This document shows, piece after piece, positions 53,096-62,505 of a DNA stretch of 64,000 nt. The notes under the pieces were generated by a model that was not told where the DNA came from, did not search any database, and saw only the letters and a program-made list of their open reading frames with translations. The first letter of the stretch is position 1; each line of letters opens with the position of its first letter. The stretch spans positions 62,001-126,000 of the forward strand of contig NZ_AHCB03000006.1 of NCBI RefSeq assembly GCF_000238335.3, written 5' to 3'. The stretch comes from Pseudoalteromonas marina. GTDB lineage: Bacteria; Pseudomonadota; Gammaproteobacteria; Enterobacterales; Alteromonadaceae. The position numbers and the translations under genes are program-made.

Positions 53096-54052
53096 TTAGC
53101 AGTAACCAAACGACATTAAACGTTTGTAACGTTGATCAAGCATGTCTTCAAGCGAAAGCGCTTGTAAGTCTGCTAAATCACGTTTTAAACGAGTTTTTAA
53201 GTTACGTGCCATGGCATCGTAATTTCGGTGTGCACCACCTAAAGGCTCATCAACTAAGTTGTTGATTAAATCAAGCTCTTTAACGCGCTCAGCGGTTACG
53301 CCCATAGCCTCTGCAGCAAGTGGCGCTTTGTCTGCGCTTTTCCATAAAATAGATGCGCAGCCTTCTGGCGAAATTACCGAGTACGTGCTGTATTGCAACA
53401 TATTAACTCTGTCGCCAACACCAATCGCTAATGCACCACCTGAGCCGCCCTCACCAATAACCGTACAAATAGTTGGCACTTTAAGCGCCGCCATTACTTT
53501 AAGGTTACGTGCAATTGCTTCAGACTGACCACGCTCTTCAGCGCCAACACCAGGGTATGCACCTGGCGTATCGATAAAGGTCATTATTGGCATTTTAAAA
53601 CGCTCGGCCATTTCCATTAAACGAAGTGCTTTACGGTAGCCTTCTGGTTTTGGCATACCAAAGTTGCGTTTAATTTTTTCAGCTGTGTCGCGGCCTTTTT
53701 GTTGGCCAATAACCATAACGGGTTCGCCATCTAAACGTGCAACACCGCCTAAAATAGCCGGGTCGTTAGCAAAAGTACGATCGCCTGCAAACTCGTCAAA
53801 TTCCGTGAAAATACGCTCGATATAATCTCGAGTATAAGGACGCAACGGATGACGCGCTAACTGCGATACTTGCCAAGCGCCTAAATTTGAGAATATTTCC
53901 TCTTTTTGCTTAGCACTTTTTTCTTTTAATTTGCTGACTTCCTCTTCTAGCTCAAGGTCTAACTCGCCAGCGCGGCTTATGCTTTGTAATTCTTCAATTT
54001 TTGCTTCTAATTCTGCAATCGGAAGCTCAAAATCAAGATAATTGAGGCTCAT
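53096..54052 (-). CDS. accA: Acetyl-CoA carboxylase carboxyltransferase subunit alpha
   Basis: 318 residues, the usual length. [22 protein letters not shown] start, [53 protein letters not shown] and [16 protein letters not shown] are diagnostic. With AccD it transfers carboxyl from biotin to acetyl-CoA, the first step of fatty acid synthesis. It follows dnaE by 16 nt. Confidence 0.96.
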   Translation of the reverse strand: MSLNYLDFELPIAELEAKIEELQSISRAGELDLELEEEVSKLKEKSAKQKEEIFSNLGAWQVSQLARHPLRPYTRDYIERIFTEFDEFAGDRTFANDPAILGGVARLDGEPVMVIGQQKGRDTAEKIKRNFGMPKPEGYRKALRLMEMAERFKMPIMTFIDTPGAYPGVGAEERGQSEAIARNLKVMAALKVPTICTVIGEGGSGGALAIGVGDRVNMLQYSTYSVISPEGCASILWKSADKAPLAAEAMGVTAERVKELDLINNLVDEPLGGAHRNYDAMARNLKTRLKRDLADLQALSLEDMLDQRYKRLMSFGYC

Positions 54053-54068
54053 GCTCTAAACTACCTAA

Positions 54069-57000
54069 TCAGTTAAATTCTAGTTCTACATCTTGTGCCG
54101 CCATGAGTGATAACTTGTGAATCAAGTCGTCGCTCGGCGTGACACACCATTCGATCCCTAGGGTTAATTGCGCCAACGCATCTGGGCGTTGGTAATAAAC
54201 CTTGATCGGACACGTTCCCATTTTATAAGGTTCGAGTACTTTTTGTAATTTATCGAAGAAACCTGCCTCGATTTGCACCATGTTCAGAGTCATTTTAATC
54301 GCTTTAATACGTTTTTCACGCGCTTGAGCAATGGTGTTTATTTCTCTGGCGGTCATTGTAATGCCACCGGAGAAGTTATCAAAGCTGACCTGTCCAGATA
54401 TTACCAAGATATTATTAACTTGAAGCATTTCTTGGTACATTTCAAACTGTTCTGGAAACAAGCGTACATCAATACGGGCGCTCTTGTCATCTAAAGTTAT
54501 TAAGCCCCAACGGTTGCCTTTTTTATTAATTAAGGTCCGCGCTGAAATAACTAGACCAGCGGCAGTAGAGAGTACATCACGATTAGTTGGTTGTAAATCC
54601 ACCAGCTTTCCGCTGGTGTAATACCTAAGCTCCTTGCGATACTGATTTATCGGATGCCCAGTTAAATAAAGGCCTAGGGTATCTTTTTCACCTTCAAGCC
54701 ATTCATTGTCGGTCAGGCCCGTGGCCTTAATAAAGGCTTGCTCTACTTCCTCTGGCTCAGTAGCCAATAAACCAAATAAATCGCTTTGTCCAAGTTGCTC
54801 TGCCTTGTTGTGCTGATCGGCCGCGCGCATAGCGTCTTTTAAACTTGCCAGTAATGTTGCACGCCCTGCTTGGGTTTTCTCTGGCCCAAGCTTATCAAGT
54901 GCACCGGCATAAATTAATTTTTCGGTGACACGTTTATTCAGACGTTTTAAGTCAACGCGAGCACAAAAATCAAATAAATCCTTAAACGGGCCGCCCTTTG
55001 CGCGCGCTTCTAAAATAGCGTCTACGGGCGCTTCACCTACACCTTTAATTGCGCCAATACCATACACAATTTCGCCTTGCAGGTTTACCGTAAACTTAAA
55101 TTCACCGGCGTTTACATCGGGCGGTAATAAGGTAAGTTTCATGTTTTCACATTCATCTACCAAAATTACTATTTTGTCGGTGTTATCCATATCGGCCGAC
55201 ATTACCGCAGCCATAAACTCAGCTGGGTGGTGCGTTTTCATCCACAAGGTTTGGTACGAAACCAGTGCATACGCTGCTGAGTGAGATTTATTAAAACCAT
55301 AACCTGCGAACTTTTCTACCAAGTCGAAGATTTTTATCGCCAGTTCGCCATCAATACCATTATTACGCGCGCCATCTTCAAACGTTGAACGCTGCTTTGC
55401 CATTTCTTCAGGTTTTTTCTTACCCATTGCACGGCGTAACATATCTGCACCACCCAGCGTATAGCCTGCGAGTACCTGCGCTATTTGCATTACTTGTTCT
55501 TGATACAAAATAATGCCGTAAGTGGGATCGAGTATTGGTTTTAAGCTTTCGTGTTGGTACTGCGCATCTGGGTATGAAATTTCCTCTCTACCCAGTTTTC
55601 GGTCGATAAAGTTATCTACCATGCCTGATTGCAATGGACCTGGGCGGAACAGGGCTACTAATGCAATCATATCTTCAAAGCAATCAGGCTTAAGGCGGCG
55701 TACTAAATCTTTCATGCCGCGCGATTCTAGCTGAAACACCGCGGTTGTTTCGGCGCGCAGTAATAGTTCTATGCTTTTTTTATCATCCAGTGGAATAGTG
55801 TTTATATCAACAGGGTCTTTGCCTTCGCGCTGCATACGCACGTTGGTCATATCCACTGCCCACTGCAAAATGGTCAAGGTACGTAAACCCAAGAAATCGA
55901 ACTTAACAAGTCCCGCAGTTTCTACGTCGTTTTTATCAAACTGTGTTACCGGAAATTTCCCTTCATCGTCACAGTAAAGTGCAGCAAAGTCGGTAATGGT
56001 GGTCGGCGATATTACAACACCACCGGCGTGTTTACCGGCATTACGCGTACACCCTTCTAGGATGCGACACATATCGATTAAATCTTTTACCTCTGAGTCA
56101 CCATCGTAGGCTTCTTGCAAACGCGGCTCTACTTCAAAGGCTTTGGCAAGGGTCATCCCCGGATCGCCTGGTATCAGTTTCGAAATACGATCAACAAACC
56201 CATAAGGGTGTCCTAGTACACGACCTACATCGCGTATTACCGCTTTTGCGGCCATAGTACCAAAAGTAATAATTTGTGATACCGCATCACGCCCATACAA
56301 TGCCGATACGTGATCAATTACTTCGTCGCGTCTGTCCATACAAAAATCGACGTCGAAGTCGGGCATTGATACACGTTCTGGATTCAAAAATCGCTCAAAA
56401 AGCAAGTCGAACTCAAGGGGATCCAAATCGGTAATTTTAAGTGCGTATGCTACTAACGAACCTGCACCTGAACCACGACCAGGTCCAACCGGAATATTGT
56501 TATCTTTACTCCACTGAATAAACTCCATTACGATTAAGAAGTAACCCGGAAATCCCATTTGGTTGATTACGCCAAGCTCTACGGCTAAACGTTCATCGTA
56601 TTCAATACGTTTTACTTTTCTATCTTCTTCGTCAGGGAACAAAAACTGTAGTCGTTCTTCAAGGCCATCCTCTGACACTTTAACCAAAAACTCATCAATA
56701 TTAAGAGAGCCTGTTGGATAATCTGGTAAAAAGTATTCGCCTAACTTTACAGTCACATTACAGCGCTTAGCTATTTCTACCGTATTTTGCAATGCTTCAG
56801 GTATATCACTAAATAGCTCAGCCATTTGCTCAGGCGTTTTTAGGTATTGCTCTTCTGAGAAACGTTTTGGACGGCGTTTGTCATCAAGTGTGTAGCCATC
56901 AAATATAGCTACACGAATTTCGTGCGCTTCAAAATTTTCAGGTTTTAGAAATACCACTTCGTTGGTTGCAACAACGGGCAGCTGCTCTTTAGCTGCAAGC

Positions 57001-57560
57001 TCTACCGCCATGTGCAGGTAGTCTTCTTCAAGCGGGCGGTTAGTTCGTACAAGCTCTAAATAGTAATGATCGCTAAAGTGCTGCTTGTAAAAGCTAATTA
57101 CGCTTTCTATAACGCCCGGATTATTTTTTAATAATGCTTTACCTAAATCACCGTCTTTTGCGCCCGAAAGAATAATTAATCCTTCTTTGTGATTAACTAA
57201 CCATTCTCTGTCAATTACTGGACGATGAAATACATGACCACGCTGATACGCCTCAGAAATTAATAGCGTTATATTTTTATAACCCACATTGTCTTTAGCT
57301 AAAATTGTAATGCGACATGGCTCATCGGGAAATTCAGGGCTGCGCAGCCAAAAATCAGCGCCAACAATCGGCTTTATACCGGCATTATGGGTCGCGCCAT
57401 AAAAGCGTACTAATCCACAAAAGTTCATTTGGTCGGTAATGGCAATCGCGGGCATTTCTAGCTCTTGCGCCTTAGCGACTATTGGCTTGGTTTTAGCTAA
57501 GCCATCAACCATCGAAAAGTCTGAGTGGACCCTTAAATGTACAAAATCAGGTGCTGCCAT
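54069..57560 (-). CDS. dnaE: DNA polymerase III subunit alpha
   Basis: 1163 residues, as in E. coli (1160). N-terminal PHP domain ([21 protein letters not shown]), catalytic aspartates in [16 protein letters not shown], [17 protein letters not shown] region [14 protein letters not shown], HhH near [15 protein letters not shown], and OB domain ([14 protein letters not shown]). Replicative polymerase. Its ATG shares a base with the rnhB stop. Confidence 0.97.
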   Translation of the reverse strand: MAAPDFVHLRVHSDFSMVDGLAKTKPIVAKAQELEMPAIAITDQMNFCGLVRFYGATHNAGIKPIVGADFWLRSPEFPDEPCRITILAKDNVGYKNITLLISEAYQRGHVFHRPVIDREWLVNHKEGLIILSGAKDGDLGKALLKNNPGVIESVISFYKQHFSDHYYLELVRTNRPLEEDYLHMAVELAAKEQLPVVATNEVVFLKPENFEAHEIRVAIFDGYTLDDKRRPKRFSEEQYLKTPEQMAELFSDIPEALQNTVEIAKRCNVTVKLGEYFLPDYPTGSLNIDEFLVKVSEDGLEERLQFLFPDEEDRKVKRIEYDERLAVELGVINQMGFPGYFLIVMEFIQWSKDNNIPVGPGRGSGAGSLVAYALKITDLDPLEFDLLFERFLNPERVSMPDFDVDFCMDRRDEVIDHVSALYGRDAVSQIITFGTMAAKAVIRDVGRVLGHPYGFVDRISKLIPGDPGMTLAKAFEVEPRLQEAYDGDSEVKDLIDMCRILEGCTRNAGKHAGGVVISPTTITDFAALYCDDEGKFPVTQFDKNDVETAGLVKFDFLGLRTLTILQWAVDMTNVRMQREGKDPVDINTIPLDDKKSIELLLRAETTAVFQLESRGMKDLVRRLKPDCFEDMIALVALFRPGPLQSGMVDNFIDRKLGREEISYPDAQYQHESLKPILDPTYGIILYQEQVMQIAQVLAGYTLGGADMLRRAMGKKKPEEMAKQRSTFEDGARNNGIDGELAIKIFDLVEKFAGYGFNKSHSAAYALVSYQTLWMKTHHPAEFMAAVMSADMDNTDKIVILVDECENMKLTLLPPDVNAGEFKFTVNLQGEIVYGIGAIKGVGEAPVDAILEARAKGGPFKDLFDFCARVDLKRLNKRVTEKLIYAGALDKLGPEKTQAGRATLLASLKDAMRAADQHNKAEQLGQSDLFGLLATEPEEVEQAFIKATGLTDNEWLEGEKDTLGLYLTGHPINQYRKELRYYTSGKLVDLQPTNRDVLSTAAGLVISARTLINKKGNRWGLITLDDKSARIDVRLFPEQFEMYQEMLQVNNILVISGQVSFDNFSGGITMTAREINTIAQAREKRIKAIKMTLNMVQIEAGFFDKLQKVLEPYKMGTCPIKVYYQRPDALAQLTLGIEWCVTPSDDLIHKLSLMAAQDVELEFN

Positions 57561-58165
57561 TATTTTGCCTCGCCTTTCGCTTGCATAAGTACACGCTGCA
57601 CGGGTTTAAAACTTTTACGATGTTCATCTATTGCACCGTACTGCTCAAGTGCTGCAAAGTGCGCTTTAGTTGGGTAACCTTTATGCCCTGCAAACCCGTA
57701 TTGCGGGTGGCGTTTATCAAGTTCAAGCATTTCATCATCACGCGCGACTTTGGCTAAAATAGAGGCTGCTGATATTTCGGCAACCAGGCTATCGCCTTTA
57801 ACAACCGCTTGAGCAGGCATAGTAAGTTTTGGTAAACGGTTACCATCTATAAATACAAACTCAGGCTGTGTGCTTAACCCTTCCACAGCGCGGCTCATAG
57901 CAAGCATGGTCGCGTGTAAAATGTTTAAGTCATCAATTTCTGATGGACTACAACGGCCATAGGCATAGCATAATGCGTTTTCTTTTATCTCTGTGGCTAA
58001 TGCTTGGCGCTTTTTGTCTGTTAATTTTTTAGAGTCGGCTAGACCAGCTATTGGCTTAGTTGGGTCAAGTATTACTGCTGCGGTAACAACGTCGCCAACA
58101 AGCGGGCCTCGCCCTACTTCATCAACACCGGCAATTAAGGTTACATTGGGTCGTTCAATTTGCAT
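57560..58165 (-). CDS. rnhB: Ribonuclease HII
   Basis: 201 residues. Catalytic Asp-Glu in [12 protein letters not shown], Asp in FIDGNRLP, and the conserved [12 protein letters not shown] and [17 protein letters not shown]. It cuts RNA in RNA-DNA hybrids and starts ribonucleotide excision. Overlaps lpxB by 11 nt and dnaE by one. Confidence 0.95.
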   Translation of the reverse strand: MQIERPNVTLIAGVDEVGRGPLVGDVVTAAVILDPTKPIAGLADSKKLTDKKRQALATEIKENALCYAYGRCSPSEIDDLNILHATMLAMSRAVEGLSTQPEFVFIDGNRLPKLTMPAQAVVKGDSLVAEISAASILAKVARDDEMLELDKRHPQYGFAGHKGYPTKAHFAALEQYGAIDEHRKSFKPVQRVLMQAKGEAK

Positions 58166-59312
58166 GTATTAACTCCGCCACAGCATTGGCTGCTTGCTCG
58201 CTGGCATTTAATCTAATGTTTTCATGAATTGCTAAAAAACGTGCTTTTAATTGTCTATTGTCTGTTTCTAGCATTGGGGTAAGTGCTTGAGTTAAGTTTT
58301 TAACGTTACAGTCGCTTTGTAAAAACTCAGGCACAAGCTCTTCATCTGCCAATAAATTTGGCAACGAAAAATATTTGATGTTAAAGGTAAACAAGGTTTT
58401 AAAAATCCAGTAGCTTAATGGTTTTATTTTATACCCAACAACCATTGGCTTTTTATACAGCATGCCTTCGAGTGTGGCAGTGCCAGACGCAAGTAAAATG
58501 GCATCTGCCGCTTGCATTGCTAATTTAGATTGCCCATCTAGCAAGCTAATATTAAGACTAGGCGCTGTGGCATTTAAAATATCAGTAAACTGCGCTTTGC
58601 GCTTTTCGTTTACCAGTGGAACCACAATTTTAAGGTCTGGGTTTTGAGCTTGAAGTTGCTGCGCTGTTTTTATATAGGTTTCACTCAGTAAGCCCACTTC
58701 AGAGCCTCGGCTACCTGGCAATAATGCCAGTACTTTGTCATCAAGACTTAAACCTAGTTTTGCACGTGCTTGGCTATCGTCGTGCTCAAGCGCTATATCG
58801 TCTGCTAATGTGTGCCCTACAAACGTACACGGTACTTGGTGCTTGTCGTAAAATTCTTTTTCAAACGGCAATAGTGCAAGCACTAAGTTAGTAGCTGCGC
58901 TAATAGTATGAATACGTTTTTCTCGCCATGCCCAAACTGAAGGGCTTACGTATTGAACTGTTTTAATGCCTGCATCTTTTAATGGTTTTTCGACGCGAAG
59001 ATTAAAATCAGGAGCGTCTATTCCAATAAATACATCGGGTGGGTTATCTATAAAATGTTGAACCAATTGTTTACGGATTTTTAATAAACGCGGTAAACGT
59101 CCGAGTACTTCAACCAAGCCCATTACAGACAGTTCATCCATGTCGTATAGAGTTTTACAACCTTGAGCTTGCATTTTTGGTCCTGCAATCCCCTCAAAGG
59201 TGGCATCTGGAAAATGTACTTTTAATGCTTTTATTAGGCCTTCGCCTAAAATATCGCCCGACAGTTCGCCTGCCACTATACCTATTCGTAGTTGTTTTTT
59301 TTCTTTCATCAT
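58155..59312 (-). CDS. lpxB: Lipid-A-disaccharide synthase
   Basis: 385 residues. [15 protein letters not shown] start, [28 protein letters not shown] and [10 protein letters not shown] are diagnostic of the GT19 enzyme that joins UDP-diacyl-glucosamine and lipid X. It heads the lpxB-rnhB-dnaE-accA transcript. lpxA is not upstream as in E. coli; the next gene is divergent cydA, 299 nt away. Confidence 0.95.
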   Translation of the reverse strand: MMKEKKQLRIGIVAGELSGDILGEGLIKALKVHFPDATFEGIAGPKMQAQGCKTLYDMDELSVMGLVEVLGRLPRLLKIRKQLVQHFIDNPPDVFIGIDAPDFNLRVEKPLKDAGIKTVQYVSPSVWAWREKRIHTISAATNLVLALLPFEKEFYDKHQVPCTFVGHTLADDIALEHDDSQARAKLGLSLDDKVLALLPGSRGSEVGLLSETYIKTAQQLQAQNPDLKIVVPLVNEKRKAQFTDILNATAPSLNISLLDGQSKLAMQAADAILLASGTATLEGMLYKKPMVVGYKIKPLSYWIFKTLFTFNIKYFSLPNLLADEELVPEFLQSDCNVKNLTQALTPMLETDNRQLKARFLAIHENIRLNASEQAANAVAELIHAN

Positions 59313-59486
59313 TTGCTTTTTAGTTCATATTTTAATCGGGCGTCATGAGTTTAGTTTACCGCGTTTTGGTATGTGTTTAAACGCTTTAAATAACTCGTTT
59401 TTTAACTGTAAATATAATCTCTATTGTTATTTATTTTTAATACTGATGTAGCATATAAATCATATATTAAGTTTTACTAATATATA

Positions 59487-59515
59487 TTGACAAGTATTGT
59501 GTAGTTGTGAATAAT
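59487..59515 (+). promoter_or_regulatory. Predicted promoter of the cyd operon
   Basis: TTGACA, 17-nt spacer, AATAAT. Predicted transcription start is near 59522, leaving a 5' leader of about 90 nt. Confidence 0.55.
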
Positions 59516-59521
59516 ATTACA

Positions 59522-59545
59522 AACTTTCAGTAATTACTGAAAGTT
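59522..59545. promoter_or_regulatory. 24-bp perfect palindrome at the predicted cyd transcription start
   Basis: AACTTTCAGTAA followed at once by its exact complement. Position at the predicted start suggests a repressor operator or a 5' hairpin in the leader. No FNR (TTGAT-N4-ATCAA) match is seen. Confidence 0.6.
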
Positions 59546-59611
59546 CATTTAATTATTAACTCTGCCAATAACTCATTGCCCAGTTAATCCGTCACATTCA
59601 AGGAGCATAAA

Positions 59612-61186
59612 ATGATAGATGAAACCTTTGTGGATCTATCGCGACTACAGTTTGCTGTTACCGCACTCTTTCACTTCATATTTGTACCGTTAACAATAGG
59701 TATGACTTGGATCTTAGTTATTATGGAATCAGTTTATGTTATGACTGGTCGCGAAATTTATCGTGATATGACTAAGTTTTGGGGTAAGTTATTTGGTATT
59801 AACTTTGCCATTGGTGTTGCCACAGGCCTCACTATGGAGTTTGAATTTGGCACTAACTGGTCTTATTACTCACATTATGTGGGTGATGTATTTGGTGCCC
59901 CACTGGCTATTGAAGGGTTAATGGCATTCTTTTTAGAATCAACCTTTGTGGGTATGTTCTTCTTAGGATGGGATAGACTTTCTAAACGTCAACATTTAGG
60001 CGCTACCTTTTTAATGGCACTGGGTACAAACTTATCAGCATTATGGATATTAATTGCTAATGGTTGGATGCAAAACCCAGTAGGCGCTGAATTTAACTAC
60101 CAAACTATGCGAATGGAAATGACCAGCTTTGCAGAGCTGGTATTTAACCCTGTTGCACAGGTTAAGTTTATTCACACGGTATCTGCAGGCTATGTCGCCG
60201 CGTCTATGTTTGTTTTAGGTATAAGTAGTTGGTACATACTAAAAGGTCGCGATTTAGCATTTGCTAAACGTTCATTTTCAGTGGCTTCAGGGTTTGGTTT
60301 AGCCTCAATTTTATGTGTTATTTTACTTGGTGATGAATCAGGCTATGAAGTAGGCGAAATTCAAAAAGTAAAATTAGCAACTATTGAAGCCGAGTGGCAC
60401 ACAGAAGAAGCGCCCGCTGCGTTTACTGCATTTGGTTTTCCTGACTCTGAAGAGCAAGTAACCCATGCAGCTGTAAAAATACCCTATGCACTGGGCATTA
60501 TTGCTACACGCTCACTTGACGAAAAAGTTACGGGCATATCTGATTTAGAGAAAAAACATGAAATACGTATTCGTAACGGCATGATTGCCTATGGTTATCT
60601 CACTAAACTAAGAAACGGTGAAGATACGCCTGAAAACATTGCTAAATTTGACGCAGTGAAAGATGACTTAGGCTACGGTTTGTTGCTTAAACGATATACA
60701 TCTGATGTTGTTGATGCCACAGAAGAGCAAATTCAAAAAGCAGTGAAAGATTCATTCCCAAAAGTAGGCCCTATGTTTTGGTCGTTTAGAATTATGGTTG
60801 CCTGTGGTGTCGCTATGCTTGCTGTGTTTGTATTAGCATTTTACTACAATGCACACCGTATTATTGAGCAAAAACGCTGGTTACTTTGGGCTACAGTATT
60901 AAGTATTCCATTGCCATGGATTGCGATTGAATTTGGCTGGATCGTTGCAGAATATGGACGCCAACCTTGGGCTATTTCTGAAATACTACCGACTTTTTTA
61001 GCAACGTCATCATTAACGGTCAATGACATTTTAATTAGCTTAACGGGTTTCATCATTTTTTACACTGGCCTTGCCATTGTTGAAGGCTGGTTAATGATTC
61101 ACTTTATTAAAAAAGGCCCTAGCTCATTACATACTGGTAAATACCATTTTGAGCTGCCAAACAACACACAAGCAAAAGGAGAATAA
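59612..61186 (+). CDS. cydA: Cytochrome bd ubiquinol oxidase subunit I
   Basis: 524 residues, the long-Q-loop length (E. coli 522). RLQFAVTALFHFIFVPLTIG holds the haem b595 His; GVATGLTMEFEFGTNWSYY and GWIVAEYGRQPWAI are diagnostic CydA blocks. It is the quinol-oxidising, haem-carrying subunit of the high-affinity terminal oxidase in the inner membrane. CAAGGAGCATAAA precedes ATG. First gene of cydABX-cydD. Confidence 0.97.
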   Translation: MIDETFVDLSRLQFAVTALFHFIFVPLTIGMTWILVIMESVYVMTGREIYRDMTKFWGKLFGINFAIGVATGLTMEFEFGTNWSYYSHYVGDVFGAPLAIEGLMAFFLESTFVGMFFLGWDRLSKRQHLGATFLMALGTNLSALWILIANGWMQNPVGAEFNYQTMRMEMTSFAELVFNPVAQVKFIHTVSAGYVAASMFVLGISSWYILKGRDLAFAKRSFSVASGFGLASILCVILLGDESGYEVGEIQKVKLATIEAEWHTEEAPAAFTAFGFPDSEEQVTHAAVKIPYALGIIATRSLDEKVTGISDLEKKHEIRIRNGMIAYGYLTKLRNGEDTPENIAKFDAVKDDLGYGLLLKRYTSDVVDATEEQIQKAVKDSFPKVGPMFWSFRIMVACGVAMLAVFVLAFYYNAHRIIEQKRWLLWATVLSIPLPWIAIEFGWIVAEYGRQPWAISEILPTFLATSSLTVNDILISLTGFIIFYTGLAIVEGWLMIHFIKKGPSSLHTGKYHFELPNNTQAKGE

Positions 61187-61188
61187 TC

Positions 61189-62328
61189 ATGATTTTTGAT
61201 TATGAAACATTAAAAATGTTGTGGTGGTTGATCATTGGTGTCCTTTTAATCGGCTTTGCAATTACCGATGGTATGGATATGGGGGTTGCTATGCTCCTTC
61301 GCCTAGTTGGTAAAACAGATTTAGAACGACGCACTGTAATTAATACAATTGGCGCACACTGGGATGGTAACCAAGTTTGGTTTATCACCGCAGGCGGAGC
61401 ATTATTTGCGGCTTGGCCAATGGTGTATGCAGCCGCTTTTTCGGGGTTTTACTTTGCCATGATGCTGGTGCTATTTGCACTCTTTTTTAGACCTCTTGGT
61501 TTTGATTACCGCTCTAAAATTGATTCTAAGCGCTGGCGTAATAACTGGGATTGGGGATTATTTGCAGGTAGCGCAATTCCGGCTTTAGTATTTGGTGTAG
61601 CATTTGGTAACTTGTTTTTAGGTGTACCATTCAATATTGATAATTTATTACGTGTAAGTTATCAAGGTTCGTTTTTTGGCTTGTTAAACCCGTTTGCACT
61701 TCTCGCTGGTTTAATTAGTATAGCTATGCTTATTGCACATGCAGGTATGTGGTTACAACTTCGCACAGCAGATGCGGTTGCAGAACGCTCTGGCCAATAC
61801 GGACGTTATGCATTGATTGCATTTATTGTTTTATTTGCCGCGGCCGGAGTTTGGGTGGCTAATTTAAGCGGCTACCAAATTGTGTCTATGGGCGATACTC
61901 AAGGCCATGCTGATCCGCTCGCTAAAGTAGTTACCACAGCAAAAGGCGCTTGGCTAAATAATTACACTGAGCGCGCATGGACAGTAACCTTCCCTGTTCT
62001 AGCGTTTGCTATGGCATTGAGTGCATTAGTATTTTCAAAGCTCAATAAACCAGCGTTAGGGCTTATTTCGACTGCACTTATGTTAGTAGGTGTCATTATG
62101 ACGGCGGGCGTTTCATTATTCCCATTTATTATGCCATCAATTAACAACCCAAATATTAGCTTAACAATTTGGGATGCCGTTTCGAGCCATAAAACGCTTA
62201 ACATTATGCTTGTAGCCGTGGCCATTTTTGTACCATTAATTTTAGCCTACACCACGTGGTGTTATGTAAAAATGTGGCGCAGAGTAACCGTAGAAGAAAT
62301 TGAAACTAACACTCACGGCAGCTACTAA
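61189..62328 (+). CDS. cydB: Cytochrome bd ubiquinol oxidase subunit II
   Basis: 379 residues, eight to nine membrane helices. FAITDGMDMGVAML and AHWDGNQVWFITAGGALFAAWP are diagnostic. Partner of CydA; 2 nt after it, with AAAGGAGAATAATC as ribosome site. Confidence 0.97.
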   Translation: MIFDYETLKMLWWLIIGVLLIGFAITDGMDMGVAMLLRLVGKTDLERRTVINTIGAHWDGNQVWFITAGGALFAAWPMVYAAAFSGFYFAMMLVLFALFFRPLGFDYRSKIDSKRWRNNWDWGLFAGSAIPALVFGVAFGNLFLGVPFNIDNLLRVSYQGSFFGLLNPFALLAGLISIAMLIAHAGMWLQLRTADAVAERSGQYGRYALIAFIVLFAAAGVWVANLSGYQIVSMGDTQGHADPLAKVVTTAKGAWLNNYTERAWTVTFPVLAFAMALSALVFSKLNKPALGLISTALMLVGVIMTAGVSLFPFIMPSINNPNISLTIWDAVSSHKTLNIMLVAVAIFVPLILAYTTWCYVKMWRRVTVEEIETNTHGSY

Positions 62329-62340
62329 GGAGACTGAACT

Positions 62341-62505
62341 ATGTGGTATTTTGCTTGGATTTTAGGTGTACTTTTAGCCTGTACCTTAGGGGTAATAAAT
62401 GTAATGTGGTACGAATTTCATCAAAATAAAAACAGCATTGCTGATGATGAACAACCGATGCATGATTTATTGAACGAGGCTAACTCGACCAACAATGACG
62501 ACTAA
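62341..62505 (+). CDS. cydX: Cytochrome bd small subunit CydX
   Basis: 54 residues: MWYFAWILGVLLACTLGVIN, then VMWYEFHQNK and an acidic tail. E. coli CydX begins with nearly the same MWYFAWILG helix and stabilises the haem b558 pocket. The tail is about 15 residues longer than in E. coli. AAGGAGACTGAACT is the ribosome site, 12 nt after cydB; the cydD ATG lies inside its end. Confidence 0.93.
   Translation: MWYFAWILGVLLACTLGVINVMWYEFHQNKNSIADDEQPMHDLLNEANSTNNDD

Noticed and set aside
59460..59560. FNR/ArcA site for the cyd operon
   Set aside because: No TTGAT-N4-ATCAA match in the leader; only the 24-bp palindrome stands out.
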